From assembly GCF_000381925.1 (NCBI RefSeq), contig NZ_KB907309.1:1116001-1180000 (forward strand): a stretch of DNA of 64,000 nucleotides, given 5' to 3'. The translations under genes and the position numbers were made by a program. Under the pieces are notes generated by a model. It was not told where the DNA came from and did not search any database. It saw only the letters and a program-made list of their open reading frames with translations. Numbering within the stretch: position 1 is the stretch's first letter; every line of letters starts with the position of its first letter. Below, one piece after another: positions 1 through 8,594 of this stretch. This DNA comes from Nocardia sp. BMG111209. GTDB lineage: Bacteria > Actinomycetota > Actinomycetes > Mycobacteriales > Mycobacteriaceae.

Positions 1-84
1 GATCAGCACGCACACCATCGCGGCGTAGCCGAACAGCGTGGCGGCGCGCTCCCGCCGGCGATACGCGGTCGCGGCCTCGCTCAC
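1..84 (-). CDS. Carbohydrate ABC transporter permease (MalG type), 5' fragment
   Basis: The window edge cuts this gene after 28 codons. It starts at a GTG whose last bases form a GTGA overlap with the stop codon of the upstream permease gene, so the two are translationally coupled. The visible N-terminus begins MSEAATAYRRRERAA and then turns hydrophobic, as expected of the second inner-membrane permease (MalG/UgpE type) of a sugar importer. The assignment rests mainly on the context: it directly follows a MalF/UgpA-type permease on the same strand. The substrate cannot be deduced. Confidence 0.6.
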   Translation of the reverse strand, partial: MSEAATAYRRRERAATLFGYAAMVCVLI

Positions 85-1151
85 TGCTCACCCCGATCCA
101 TGACCCGGACCTGCAGCAGCGTGACGATCAGCAGCACCACGAACATGATGGTGGCCACCGTCGCGCCGTAACCGGCCCGGAAGTTGACGAAGGATTCCCG
201 ATACACCTGGTAGATCATCGTGGTGGTGCCGGTGCCCAGCGGCCCGCCGCGGGTCATCACGTTGATGATGTCGAAGACCTGCAACGAGTTGAGCAGCACG
301 GTGATCGACAGGAAGAAGGTGGTGGGCCGCAACTGCGGCAACAGGACCCGGGTGAAGGTGGTCAGCCGGCTCGCCCCGTCGATCTCCGCGGCCTCCGTGA
401 GCTCGCGCCGAACCCCTTGCAGCGCGGCCAGATAGATCACGAAGCTGTAGCCCAGGTTCTTCCAGATGTAGGTGACGGTGATCATCACCATGGCCCAGTG
501 CGGATCCTGGTAGAAGTCCGGCACGTGCCGAATCCCGATGCGGTGCAGCACATCCTGCGCCAGGCCGAAGCTGGGATCGAAGATGAACTGGAAGATGATG
601 CCGATCGCCGCGCCGGAGATCACATACGGCGCGAACACGATCGAGCGAACCACGTTGCGGCCGAACAGCTTCCGATCCAGCAGCATCGCCAGGCCCAGAC
701 CCAGCACCATACTGCCGACGACGGCGGCGACGGTGAAGACCACGGTGTTGCCGACGATCTGCCAGCTGTCGTGGCGCCCCCACCATTCCCGGTAGTTCGC
801 GACGCCGATGTAGTGGGCCAGCGGATCGGAGATGTTCCAGTCGGTGAACGACAGCCGGATGTTGTCGATCAGCGGCCGGTAGACGAAGACCGCCAGCAGT
901 GCGAGATTCGGCACCACGAGCACCAGGAACAGCCCGTAGTCGGTCCACGGACGGCCCCGCAGTCCCCGGGCGCGATGCTGGGGCAGAACTCGCTCGGGAC
1001 CGGTGCGCACTGCGGCAGCCTGCCGCCCTCCGGCAAATGACCGGAAAATCCGAGATGCCGGACCTGTGAACGGTTCGTGTGCACCAGGAGCGGTGGTCGT
1101 GGACCGTGCCGCGTCAGCGGAACCGGAGGCGGGATCGAGCGAGCCGGACAT
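81..1151 (-). CDS. Carbohydrate ABC transporter permease (MalF/UgpA type)
   Basis: This is the first of two permease subunits of a sugar ABC importer. The 356-residue reading frame has about six membrane segments, and the EAA-loop signature EAAEIDGASRLTTFTRVLLP, which docks the ATPase, lies in the C-terminal third. The first 70 or so residues are a hydrophilic Ala/Arg/Gly-rich extension unlike the family. The ATG at 1151 has no Shine-Dalgarno sequence and sits in one arm of a hairpin that probably terminates the upstream gene, so the true start is likely a downstream GTG (codon 48 or so). It overlaps the next permease by GTGA. A solute-binding protein and ATPase are not visible and may lie beyond the left edge. 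Confidence 0.85.
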   Translation of the reverse strand: MSGSLDPASGSADAARSTTTAPGAHEPFTGPASRIFRSFAGGRQAAAVRTGPERVLPQHRARGLRGRPWTDYGLFLVLVVPNLALLAVFVYRPLIDNIRLSFTDWNISDPLAHYIGVANYREWWGRHDSWQIVGNTVVFTVAAVVGSMVLGLGLAMLLDRKLFGRNVVRSIVFAPYVISGAAIGIIFQFIFDPSFGLAQDVLHRIGIRHVPDFYQDPHWAMVMITVTYIWKNLGYSFVIYLAALQGVRRELTEAAEIDGASRLTTFTRVLLPQLRPTTFFLSITVLLNSLQVFDIINVMTRGGPLGTGTTTMIYQVYRESFVNFRAGYGATVATIMFVVLLIVTLLQVRVMDRGEQ

Positions 1152-1188
1152 GGGCGAATCCTAGGGTCCGCCAGGCTGTCCGGCTCGC
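1139..1188 (-). terminator. Hairpin, likely terminator of the L,D-transpeptidase gene
   Basis: Perfect 11-bp inverted repeat: GCGAGCCGGAC at 1139-1149 pairs with GTCCGGCTCGC at 1178-1188, with a 28-nt loop. It lies just after the stop of the transpeptidase gene on the minus strand and covers the first codons of the annotated permease frame. There is no clear T-run, so termination is inferred from stem strength and position. Confidence 0.45.
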
Positions 1189-1204
1189 TTTCACTGCCTC
1201 GCGG

Positions 1205-2146
1205 TCAGTTCCAGTCGCTCATCCCGTCACCGGTGAAGGTGCCGGTGGAGTTCTGCACGACGACCGGATCCCCCTTCTGCGAGTTCTCGAAGAACCACTG
1301 CGCGTCGGCGGTGCTCACGTTCAGACAGCCGTGGCTGGCGTCGGATACGCCCTGCTGGGCGACCGACCACGGCGCGGCGTGCACGAAGATGCCGTTGCTG
1401 GACAACCGGGTCGCCCATTCGACGTCGACCTTGTAGCCCTCGGGCGAATCGACCGGGACCCCGTAGGTGGAGGAGTCCATGATCATCTTCCGGTTCTTCT
1501 CGCCGACGTAGTAGATGCCGTTCGGCGTCTCGTGCTTGACCTTGCCCATCGAGGTGGGCATCGTCTTCACGACCTCGCCGTTGCGGGTGATCGTGATGGT
1601 GTGGGTGGCGTCGTCGGCGGTGGTGATCACCTCGTCGCCGATCTTGTAGCCGACCTTGGTGCCCGCGGCCTCGACGGTGATGTCGGAGTTGGCCGGCCAG
1701 AACTCCTCCGGCCGCCAGCGCACCTGCTTGTCGCCCTCCCAGTAGAAGTGGCCGTGGGTGGCGTTGCTGGAGGTGATCCGGATGGCCTTCTCGGCCGCGT
1801 CGTGATCGGTGACCGGATCCTTGAAGTTGATGATGATCGGCTGCGCCACACCGACGACGTCACCGTCGCCGGGGCTGATGCCGGGGGCGGCGAAGTTGGC
1901 CGCGGGCAGCGCGGGCGGATTCTTCACCGGCGCCGCGCCGTTCTCCGGCGGCGGGGTCTGCACCGCGGCGGGTGCGCCCGGGATATCCGGCCCGCCCGGC
2001 CACAGCGGGGCGGCGACGCCCGGCCCGGCGAATACGGCGCCCGCGGCCGTGACGGTCAGTGCCAGCACCCCGATTCGGGTGGTCCTGCTCGTCGCGGATC
2101 TGGCGGTCCCGTTCTGGGCGGATTGCCGACCGGTGTTGATGCGCAC
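1205..2146 (-). CDS. L,D-transpeptidase with Ig-like domain (LdtMt2 type)
   Basis: Envelope enzyme forming 3-3 cross-links between meso-diaminopimelate residues in peptidoglycan. The 313-residue protein has a membrane-spanning signal segment at about residues 24-46, a Pro/Ala-rich linker to about 90, an Ig-like domain at about 90-185, and a C-terminal YkuD catalytic domain. The catalytic motif reads HAAPW (His256) followed by SHGCLN with Cys274 as nucleophile. Tryptophans in the C-terminal tail fit mycobacterial Ldt paralogues. The architecture and length match the actinobacterial LdtMt2/LdtMt5 group. It is monocistronic by appearance, with a hairpin downstream. The lack of a clear lipobox Cys suggests a signal-anchor rather than a lipoprotein. 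Confidence 0.92.
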   Translation of the reverse strand: MRINTGRQSAQNGTARSATSRTTRIGVLALTVTAAGAVFAGPGVAAPLWPGGPDIPGAPAAVQTPPPENGAAPVKNPPALPAANFAAPGISPGDGDVVGVAQPIIINFKDPVTDHDAAEKAIRITSSNATHGHFYWEGDKQVRWRPEEFWPANSDITVEAAGTKVGYKIGDEVITTADDATHTITITRNGEVVKTMPTSMGKVKHETPNGIYYVGEKNRKMIMDSSTYGVPVDSPEGYKVDVEWATRLSSNGIFVHAAPWSVAQQGVSDASHGCLNVSTADAQWFFENSQKGDPVVVQNSTGTFTGDGMSDWN

Positions 2147-2441
2147 AGCCCTACAGTCCTCTCGTACTTCCGCCCCGTTCGTATCCGATGCTCCGAACGT
2201 GGCGAATCAGTTTCCGGCGAGTCCCCGACGCCGGGTCCATTAGTACCTTGCCGGTCCGTGTGCGCCAATCATGTTCTCGCGGTAATGGAAACAGGCTCCC
2301 TGGTATGCGTCGAGTCACATGCACGCCACCCGGTCTCCGGCGACCGGTGAATGCGGTGTTCGGATCGGCGAGTCGGCGCGGGCCGCGACTTGGCCGTTTG
2401 CCGCGAGGCCGGAAATGTCCGAACAGCAAACGTGACGCAAA
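2147..2441. other. Intergenic region upstream of the L,D-transpeptidase
   Basis: About 295 bases between the P450 stop and the transpeptidase start, both on the minus strand. It is slightly less GC-rich than the flanking genes. I see no gene, no strong hairpin and no convincing promoter; it presumably carries the transpeptidase promoter. Confidence 0.4.
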
Positions 2442-3785
2442 TCACTCGTGTTGCAGGTTTGCTATGACGTCGAATGTCATGCCACGTTGCGGGCCGGTGG
2501 CGATGTTGTGTGGCACCGTACGCGGGATCCGCTCGCGCCGATAGCGCGCCGTCGGCGCCAGTTCCACCCGGCTCAGCAAGGTCGCCAGCACGATTCGCAA
2601 CTCGTACTCGGCCAGCGAGGCGCCGAGACAGCGCCGATGCCCGCCGCCGTACGGGGCGAATTCGAACGGGGTGTAGCGGCGTTCGAGGAAACGTTCCGGC
2701 CGGAACTCGGCGGCGTCCGGGAAGACGTCGGGATCCGAGTGCAGCAGCGACACCACGATACCCATGTTGTCCCCGGCGGCGAGGTCGACGCCGCGCAGCG
2801 TGAACGGTCCGATCAAGCGCCGCAACACGATCGGGACCGGCGGATGCATCCGCAGCGTCTCCTTGCACACCGCGTCCAGGTACGGCAGCCGGGACAGATC
2901 GTCGGGCTCGGCGCCCGCGGCCGCGGCCAGTTCGGCGCGCAGCCGGCGCAGCGTCTCCGGTTGCCGGTACAACCAGTACAGCGCCCACACCAGGCTGGTG
3001 GCGGTGGTCTCGTGCCCGGCGACCAGGAAGGTGCGCAACTGCTCGCTCAGCTCGTCGACGGGCATCTCGCCGCCGTCGGCGTAGCGGGCCCGCAGCAGGG
3101 TGCCCAGGATGTCGGTGGTGGCGGTGGTCTCGCCGCGCCGGCGCTCGATATCGGCCGTGATGAGCGCGTCCAGCCGGGTCCGCGCCGCGACGAAGCGATC
3201 CCAGGGCGTCCGCCCGAACGCGCCGTGTCGCAGCGCCGGTACCAGCAGCAGCGGCCCGCTGAAGGCGGTCAGATAGGCGACGACCTCCTTCGTGTACTCG
3301 GCGCGTCGCCGGGGATCCGACAGTCCGAACACCGCCTGCAGGATCACCCGCAGCGTGATGGCGCGGGCGGCGGACCGCAGATCGAGCCGGACTCCCGGCT
3401 GCCAGGGCACGCCCGTGCGTACCCCGTCCATCTCGGCGTCGGCGGCGTCGCGGATCGCCTCGGCGAAGGACGCGATCGCGCTGCCGTGGAAGGCCGGGGC
3501 GAGGAGTTCGCGGGTGCGCCGGTGTCGTTCGTCCCGGGCCAGGATCACCGAGGCGGAACCGACCAGCGGTTCGATCGGATTCGGCCGCGGCGGGACCAGC
3601 AGCGACACCGGCGCGCGCAGCAGTTCCTTGGCGCCCTCGGGGGTCCCGGTGAACAGCACCCGCCCGAAACCGGGGAATCGGACGGCGAACGGATCTCCGT
3701 CGCGGGTACGCCGCCAGCGGAAGTACCGATCGAAATCGGCCCCGGCCGCCACCGAGTGCAGCAACATCGCCCGGGGCACGCGCAT
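2442..3785 (-). CDS. Cytochrome P450
   Basis: Soluble heme-thiolate monooxygenase; the substrate is unknown. From the chosen ATG the protein has 447 residues, typical for bacterial P450s. The I-helix motif AGHETT is at 256-261, the ExxR of helix K (KETLRMHP) at 309-312, and the heme-binding loop FAPYGGGHRRCLGA places the ligand at Cys386. The frame stays open upstream to 4067, which would add 94 residues rich in Pro, Arg and Gly with no family resemblance, so the internal start is preferred; no strong ribosome-binding site decides it. No ferredoxin or reductase gene is adjacent, so electron partners must come from elsewhere. The neighbours (transpeptidase, protease) suggest no pathway. Confidence 0.92.
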   Translation of the reverse strand: MRVPRAMLLHSVAAGADFDRYFRWRRTRDGDPFAVRFPGFGRVLFTGTPEGAKELLRAPVSLLVPPRPNPIEPLVGSASVILARDERHRRTRELLAPAFHGSAIASFAEAIRDAADAEMDGVRTGVPWQPGVRLDLRSAARAITLRVILQAVFGLSDPRRRAEYTKEVVAYLTAFSGPLLLVPALRHGAFGRTPWDRFVAARTRLDALITADIERRRGETTATTDILGTLLRARYADGGEMPVDELSEQLRTFLVAGHETTATSLVWALYWLYRQPETLRRLRAELAAAAGAEPDDLSRLPYLDAVCKETLRMHPPVPIVLRRLIGPFTLRGVDLAAGDNMGIVVSLLHSDPDVFPDAAEFRPERFLERRYTPFEFAPYGGGHRRCLGASLAEYELRIVLATLLSRVELAPTARYRRERIPRTVPHNIATGPQRGMTFDVIANLQHE

Positions 3786-4155
3786 CCGGGTGCCGCTGCG
3801 TTCGGGAACCGGGTCGGCCCGGGACGTACCCGAGGCCGGGTCCGCACGGTGCGGCTCCGGTCCGGAACCGTCCGGGCGATGATCACGGGGCTCGGACGCG
3901 CGTGCGCCCGGGCAGCTCGCTACTGCCGAGCCGGTATCACGATGCTCAGGGGGTATTGGGGGCAGAGCCCCGTGCCGACGCCCCGCTACCCCTTCGGAAC
4001 CTTGACCACCCATAGTGCTGGACACGAACAGGTCGGTTGTCCGGTTCGATCTGAACGGAAAAAACATACTGGTCTGCCATGAAACGAGAGCTCCCTGTCG
4101 CGAAGGCGGCAGGGAGCTCCCGGGTGGTGTGGTGCGGACCGACGAACGAGCCGGA
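3786..4155. other. Intergenic region between the protease and P450 genes
   Basis: About 370 bases. The right part holds the protease terminator (4088-4119); the left part contains the in-frame but probably untranslated upstream extension of the P450 frame. No other gene is supported. Confidence 0.4.
4088..4119 (-). terminator. Rho-independent-like terminator of the protease gene
   Basis: A 14-bp stem (4088-4101 with 4106-4119, one G-U pair) closed by a GAAG tetraloop, about 40 nt after the protease stop codon in the direction of transcription. The core arms are GAGCTCCCTG and CAGGGAGCTC. A short TTT follows on the minus strand. Confidence 0.7.
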
Positions 4156-4827
4156 TCAGATCGGGTAGAACCCGGAGCCGATGCCGCCGCGCGCGTTGAG
4201 GTCGTTGAAGATCGCGCTGGTGTTCGTGCCGACCTCGGGCCCGAAGCAGGCCATCGCGAGGTAGGCGTTCACCATGCCCACCAGGGTGGTACCCACCACC
4301 ACGGGTGCGCCGGAATCGCCTTCGACGACACACATCTGGGTCCAGGTCTCATCGGTCTGGAAGATGTCGCCCCAGGCGATACCGCAGGTGTTGCCCGTGG
4401 TGCGGCCCTCCTTGCAGACCACCGCCGGGAACTGCGCGGGCGCACCGAGATTGGTGATGGTCAGGTTGCCGACCCGGTTGACCGGCGTGATGCGGTCCGG
4501 ATCGAATTGGATGACCGCGTAGTCGAGATCGTGGTTGGAGTAGACGAACTTGCCGATAACTCCGGCGCCCCTGGCCTGTTCGGCCCAGACCTGCGCACCC
4601 GCGTCGCCACAGTGCCCGGCGGTCAGGCCGACCAGCCGGCCGGTGTGGTCGTGCCCCACGGTGGTCACCGTGCACTCGAACTGGTTGTCGATGATGATGC
4701 CGGAACCGCCACCGATCACCGGCGCGTCCGGATCCGCTTGCGCCACACCGGGTCCCGTCCCGAGCAGCGCCGCGCCCAGGGCGACGACGAAGGCGGTTCG
4801 CACCGCCCTGGCGAGTTTTGTCAACAT
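4156..4827 (-). CDS. Secreted chymotrypsin-like serine protease (S1 family)
   Basis: Exported trypsin-fold protease of 223 residues. A Sec signal peptide ends in AQA at residue 31. The catalytic triad is visible: His72 in LTAGHC, Asp102 in the HDLDYAV segment, and Ser172 in EGDSGAP. Four or more cysteines could form the usual disulfides. It resembles actinobacterial S1 proteases of the S. griseus protease B/Rv1815-like type but lacks the long propeptide of alpha-lytic proteases, as mature sequence follows the signal peptide almost directly. It stands alone with its own terminator downstream. Substrate specificity is not predicted. Confidence 0.88.
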   Translation of the reverse strand: MLTKLARAVRTAFVVALGAALLGTGPGVAQADPDAPVIGGGSGIIIDNQFECTVTTVGHDHTGRLVGLTAGHCGDAGAQVWAEQARGAGVIGKFVYSNHDLDYAVIQFDPDRITPVNRVGNLTITNLGAPAQFPAVVCKEGRTTGNTCGIAWGDIFQTDETWTQMCVVEGDSGAPVVVGTTLVGMVNAYLAMACFGPEVGTNTSAIFNDLNARGGIGSGFYPI

Positions 4828-5344
4828 GTCCCTCCAGCTGTCGGAAGCCGCACGATACCAACCATGTACTACTACATCCTGTCAGTATTCGCGCCCGGAC
4901 ACGGCGCGCCCGGCCGTACGCTTCGCCGGATCGATGCGGACAATCGGGATGTCGCGGGGGTCCGCGACGGTGCCCGGTTTTTCCGGTTGGCACGGCGCGT
5001 CGGATGCCCGGTGCGAGTGACGCCGTAAAGCGGCTCGGGAGTTGTCACCCGGATAGTCTCGTCCACACTCGACGGGCGCCGAAGCTTTTTCGATGAATTC
5101 TTTCCTTGAAATTGGTTGCCTGGTCCGGATTATTTTGCCGCGATCGTTCCGAAATATCCCGATCGCAACGCGGTTCCATTGTGAACACAGACAGTCCGAT
5201 GTCACACATCACAGCGGGTCAGACGGGGTGATTCGGATCTGTGGCGACCGGCACACTTTCCGATGTGTTTTTTCAAACTCCGTAGTAGGGTGCCGTGAGC
5301 AACAAGTCGTCGGGGCAGGCAACCGACGTCGAGAGGGGTAGCCG
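4828..5344. other. Divergent intergenic region upstream of the mce operon
   Basis: About 515 bases between the divergently transcribed protease gene and yrbEA. The half next to the mce operon (about 5080-5285) is clearly AT-richer than its surroundings, as expected for a promoter region. It contains a 7-bp inverted repeat (5140-5166) and a possible -10 hexamer TAGGGT at 5286-5291 without a convincing -35. No gene is supported. Confidence 0.5.
5140..5166. promoter_or_regulatory. Inverted repeat upstream of the mce operon, candidate operator
   Basis: Perfect 7-bp arms GCGATCG (5140-5146) and CGATCGC (5160-5166) separated by 13 bases, inside the AT-rich stretch about 180 bases before yrbEA. It does not match the KstR motif known from mce4-type operons. 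A regulator-binding role is inference. Confidence 0.35.
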
Positions 5345-6214
5345 GTGCAGTTCGCGAACAGTCCGGGTGGGACATCGAGTCCCGCGACGACCAGAATGAG
5401 TGGAGCCGTCGACTGGACGCGGGCCTACTGGCAGGACCATCCGAAGCGTTCGTTCGAAACCTTCGGCCGCCAGATCGTGATGGGTATGCAGGCCGTCACC
5501 GAGTTGTTCGTCTCGATCGTCCGGGGCCGCTTCCCCTTCGCCGAGTTCATCCGGCAGTGCGCGTTCATGACCAGCGTCGCCGCGGCGCCGACCCTGTTGG
5601 TGGCCATCCCGATCGGTGTCATCGTGTCGATCCAGGTCGGCTCGGTGGCCGGGCAGGTGGGCGCCACGTCGTTCATCGGCGCGGCCAACGGGCTCGGCAT
5701 CATCCAGCAGGGCGCGCCGCTGGTCACCTCGCTGATGATCGCGGGTGCGGTCGGATCGGCCATCTGCGCCGATCTCGGCAGCCGCACCATCCGCGAGGAG
5801 ATCGACGCCATGAAGGTGATGGGCGTCGACCCGCTGCGGCGGCTGGTCGCCCCGCGGCTCGGCGCGGCCATGCTGGTATCCGTATTGCTCTGCGGCTTCG
5901 TGGTTTTCGTCGGCTTCCTGACCGGCTATGTATTCAACATCTTCGCGCAGAACGGCACCCCCGGCTCCTACGTCGGCACCTTCTCCTCCTTCGCGGTGAC
6001 CGCGGATCTGCTTGTCGCACTGGGTAAATCGCTGATCTTCGGATTGCTCGCCGCGATCATCGCCTGTGATTCCGGGCTGAACACCCGCGGCGGTCCCGGT
6101 GGCGTGGCGAATTCGGTGAACACGGCGGTGGTGCTCTCGGCGGTGATGTTGTTCGGCGTGAACCTCATCGCCACCCAGATCTACAACAGCTTGTTCCCCC
6201 CACAGATGGTGTGA
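5345..6214 (+). CDS. yrbEA: YrbEA, MlaE-family permease of the Mce transporter
   Basis: Integral membrane permease subunit that, with YrbEB, forms the inner-membrane core of an Mce lipid importer. The 289-residue protein starts at a GTG preceded by GAGAGGGG. About 30 hydrophilic residues precede five or six hydrophobic segments. The MlaE-family segment around SRTIREEIDAMKVMGVDPL is the conserved cytoplasmic loop thought to contact the ATPase MceG (MlaF-like). It is the first gene of the mce operon, four bases before yrbEB. No MceG gene lies in the window; in actinomycetes it is usually encoded elsewhere and shared between mce loci. Confidence 0.92.
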   Translation: MQFANSPGGTSSPATTRMSGAVDWTRAYWQDHPKRSFETFGRQIVMGMQAVTELFVSIVRGRFPFAEFIRQCAFMTSVAAAPTLLVAIPIGVIVSIQVGSVAGQVGATSFIGAANGLGIIQQGAPLVTSLMIAGAVGSAICADLGSRTIREEIDAMKVMGVDPLRRLVAPRLGAAMLVSVLLCGFVVFVGFLTGYVFNIFAQNGTPGSYVGTFSSFAVTADLLVALGKSLIFGLLAAIIACDSGLNTRGGPGGVANSVNTAVVLSAVMLFGVNLIATQIYNSLFPPQMV

Positions 6215-6218
6215 TCCG

Positions 6219-7082
6219 GTGTCCTCGACCTATGTGCCGCCGCTGCTGCGGCCTCTCGGACGGCTCCGGACGGCCGCCACGGCGCCCCGGGACTGGCTCG
6301 CCCGCATCGGGCACCAGGTGTTCTTCTTCCTCCGGTCGATCGGCTCGATGCCGATGGCGCTCAAGCACTATCCGAACGAAGTCTGGCGCCTGCTCTCCGA
6401 TGTCACCTGGGGCAACGGCAATCTCATCGTCGGCGGCGGCACCATCGGCATCGTGCTGATCCTCTCCGCGTTCGGCGGTATGACGGTCGGCATCCAGGGC
6501 TACAACTCGCTGAACCTGTTGGGGCTCAGCCCGATCACCGGCGCCATCTCCGCCTTCGCCACCACCCGCGAACTGGGCCCGATGCTGGCCACGCTCGCAT
6601 TCGCCGCGCAGGCGGGCTGCCGGTTCACCGCGCAACTGGGCGCCATGCGGATCTCCGAGGAGATCGACGCGCTGGAGTCGGTGGCCATCCGGCCGCTGCC
6701 GTATCTGGTGAGCACCCGGATGATCGCCGCGATGATCGCGATCATCCCGCTGTACTCCCTGGCCCTGCCGATCGCCTACCTGTCCTGCGCGGCCACCGTC
6801 TCGCTGATCGGCGGCACCGCCACCGGCACCTTCCAGCACTACTTCTACCAATTCCTGGTACCGCAGGACGTGCTCTGGTCGCTGCTGAAAGCCCTGGTGT
6901 TCGTGGCGATCACGACGTTCATCCAGTGCTACTACGGATTCTTCGCCTCCGGCGGCCCGGAGGGCGTCGGTGTCGCGGCCGGCCGCGCGATCAAGTACTG
7001 CATCATCGCGGTGGTCTTCGCGGATCTGTTCATCACGCTGGCAGTCTGGGGCGTCAACCCCGGGATCCGGATCTCGGGATAG
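6219..7082 (+). CDS. yrbEB: YrbEB, MlaE-family permease of the Mce transporter
   Basis: Second permease of the Mce system, 287 residues, GTG start four bases after the yrbEA stop. It has the same topology as YrbEA, and the conserved cytoplasmic loop reads MRISEEIDALESVAIRPLPY, with the EEIDAL core shared with YrbEA. The heterodimer would sit below the MceA-F assembly. MceA follows after nine bases with a strong AGGAGG. Confidence 0.92.
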   Translation: MSSTYVPPLLRPLGRLRTAATAPRDWLARIGHQVFFFLRSIGSMPMALKHYPNEVWRLLSDVTWGNGNLIVGGGTIGIVLILSAFGGMTVGIQGYNSLNLLGLSPITGAISAFATTRELGPMLATLAFAAQAGCRFTAQLGAMRISEEIDALESVAIRPLPYLVSTRMIAAMIAIIPLYSLALPIAYLSCAATVSLIGGTATGTFQHYFYQFLVPQDVLWSLLKALVFVAITTFIQCYYGFFASGGPEGVGVAAGRAIKYCIIAVVFADLFITLAVWGVNPGIRISG

Positions 7083-7091
7083 GAGGGCGTC

Positions 7092-8594
7092 ATGATCATC
7101 GATCCGAGCGGCCGCGGCCCCTCCGTACGGCAGTTGCTGATCGCCGGGGCGGCGGGCCTGGCGGTGTTCGCCGTGATCCTGAGTTTCCTGCTGGCCCGGT
7201 ACAAGGGCTGGGTGATGCATTCGGCGGTGCCGGTCACCGCCAACCTCACCACCACCGGTGACGGCCTGCCCGAGAACGCCGACGTGAAGTTCCGCGGCGT
7301 CCTGGTGGGTGTGGTGAAGGATGTGTCGGTCGCCGCGAAAGGCGAACTGCAACAGGTCCACATCGAGATGCGGCCGGAGTACTCCGACGGGGTACCGGCC
7401 AACGTCACCGCCCGGGTGGTGCCGAGCAATCTGTTCGCCGTCACCTCGGTCGAACTGGTCTACAACGGGCCGGACGCACAGCATCTGCGCGCGGGCTCGA
7501 CCATCGACGAGGACCGCAGCGAGGGCACGATCGCGCTGCAGGACACGCTGACCACCGTCCGCGACATCCTCGACAAGATCGATCCGATCAAATTCGGCCG
7601 CTCGCTGACCACCCTGACCTACGCCCTGGACGGCAACGGCCGCCCGCCCGGATCCACCGTGGAACGGCTGGACGACTGGCTGGTGCAGACCCGCGCCGCG
7701 GTGCCCGACGAGGCCGGGCTGTTCGACGATCTCTCCGGCTCGCTGAAGGCGCTGAACACCTCGGCCCCGGATCTGATGGACGTGCTCGCCAGTTCGGTGC
7801 AGACCGCGCAGACCATCGCCGACAAGCGCGGTCAGCTGGTCGCCCTCATCACCGGCGCCGGCGCCACCGTCGACCGGGTGAACACGCTGTTCGCGGCGAA
7901 TCCCGATGTGGGCAAGCAGATCACGGCCGGCGTCGGCGACATGTTCGGCTCGCTCGCCGCGGATCCGAGCGCGATCACCGGGGCCATCGTCAACCTCAAC
8001 CGGTCGACCCGCGCGTTGCAGACGACCTTCACCTGGGGTCCGCAGCATCAGATGGTGTGGAACGCCGGCGTGACCTTCACCCCCTGGGATCCGTACACGG
8101 CGGCCGACTGCCCGCGCTACGGCGACCTCGCCGGGCCGAGTTGCGCCACCGCACCCGCGGTCGCCGACCCCGGCCACCTGCCCGATGCCCTGAAGCCGCG
8201 GGCGCTCGACGCTGCCAAGGGCCTGCCGCCCGTGGTGCCGATGCCGGGGCTGCCCGACATCCTGGCCGCCGCGCCGCCGCCGGCCGCCGCGACACCCGGT
8301 GCGGCCCTGCCGAATCCGCTCGCGGGCACCCCGCTGGCGGGCCTGCTCGCCGGCCTGCCCGGGATGGCGCCCGCACCGGCCGCCCCGCCGCAGCAGCCGG
8401 CCGGCGCCGCCGCACCGGCACCGGATCCGGCTGCGCCGCAACAGCCTTCGCACGCCGGCCAGATCGCCTACACCGGCGATGCGGCCCTGGCGAAGCTGCT
8501 CGGCCGCCGCCCGACCGCACTGGAATATCTGCTGCTGCGGGCGGGCCTGGACGGCGGACAGCTGCGAGTGACTGAGGGCGGTACCGATCGATGA
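7092..8594 (+). CDS. mceA: MceA, Mce-family substrate-binding protein
   Basis: First of six Mce proteins that together are believed to form a periplasm-spanning tunnel for lipids. The 500-residue protein has one N-terminal membrane segment (about 14-36), the MCE/MlaD domain (about 45-120, containing GVLVGVVKDV), a long helical region, and a low-complexity Pro/Ala-rich tail (about 385-465), a common MceA trait. AGGAGG lies a few bases before the ATG. The stop overlaps the mceB start by ATGA. Whether the locus corresponds to mce1, mce4 or another paralogue, and hence its substrate (fatty acid, sterol), cannot be told from the window. Confidence 0.92.
   Translation: MIIDPSGRGPSVRQLLIAGAAGLAVFAVILSFLLARYKGWVMHSAVPVTANLTTTGDGLPENADVKFRGVLVGVVKDVSVAAKGELQQVHIEMRPEYSDGVPANVTARVVPSNLFAVTSVELVYNGPDAQHLRAGSTIDEDRSEGTIALQDTLTTVRDILDKIDPIKFGRSLTTLTYALDGNGRPPGSTVERLDDWLVQTRAAVPDEAGLFDDLSGSLKALNTSAPDLMDVLASSVQTAQTIADKRGQLVALITGAGATVDRVNTLFAANPDVGKQITAGVGDMFGSLAADPSAITGAIVNLNRSTRALQTTFTWGPQHQMVWNAGVTFTPWDPYTAADCPRYGDLAGPSCATAPAVADPGHLPDALKPRALDAAKGLPPVVPMPGLPDILAAAPPPAAATPGAALPNPLAGTPLAGLLAGLPGMAPAPAAPPQQPAGAAAPAPDPAAPQQPSHAGQIAYTGDAALAKLLGRRPTALEYLLLRAGLDGGQLRVTEGGTDR

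Noticed and set aside
3786..4067. N-terminal extension of the P450 by 94 residues
   Set aside because: The extension is Pro/Arg/Gly-rich, unlike P450 N-termini, and crosses toward the protease terminator; the 447-residue version has the normal family length.
5286..5291. TAGGGT as the mce operon -10 box
   Set aside because: No -35 hexamer at an acceptable distance; kept only as a weak possibility in the description of the intergenic region.
6165..8453. Long minus-strand open frame opposite yrbEB and mceA, and similar long antisense frames elsewhere (for example 17265-19655, 24052-26869, 56195-59458)
   Set aside because: They are typical high-GC shadow frames, rich in Arg, Gly, His and Gln, lying opposite genes with clear domains.
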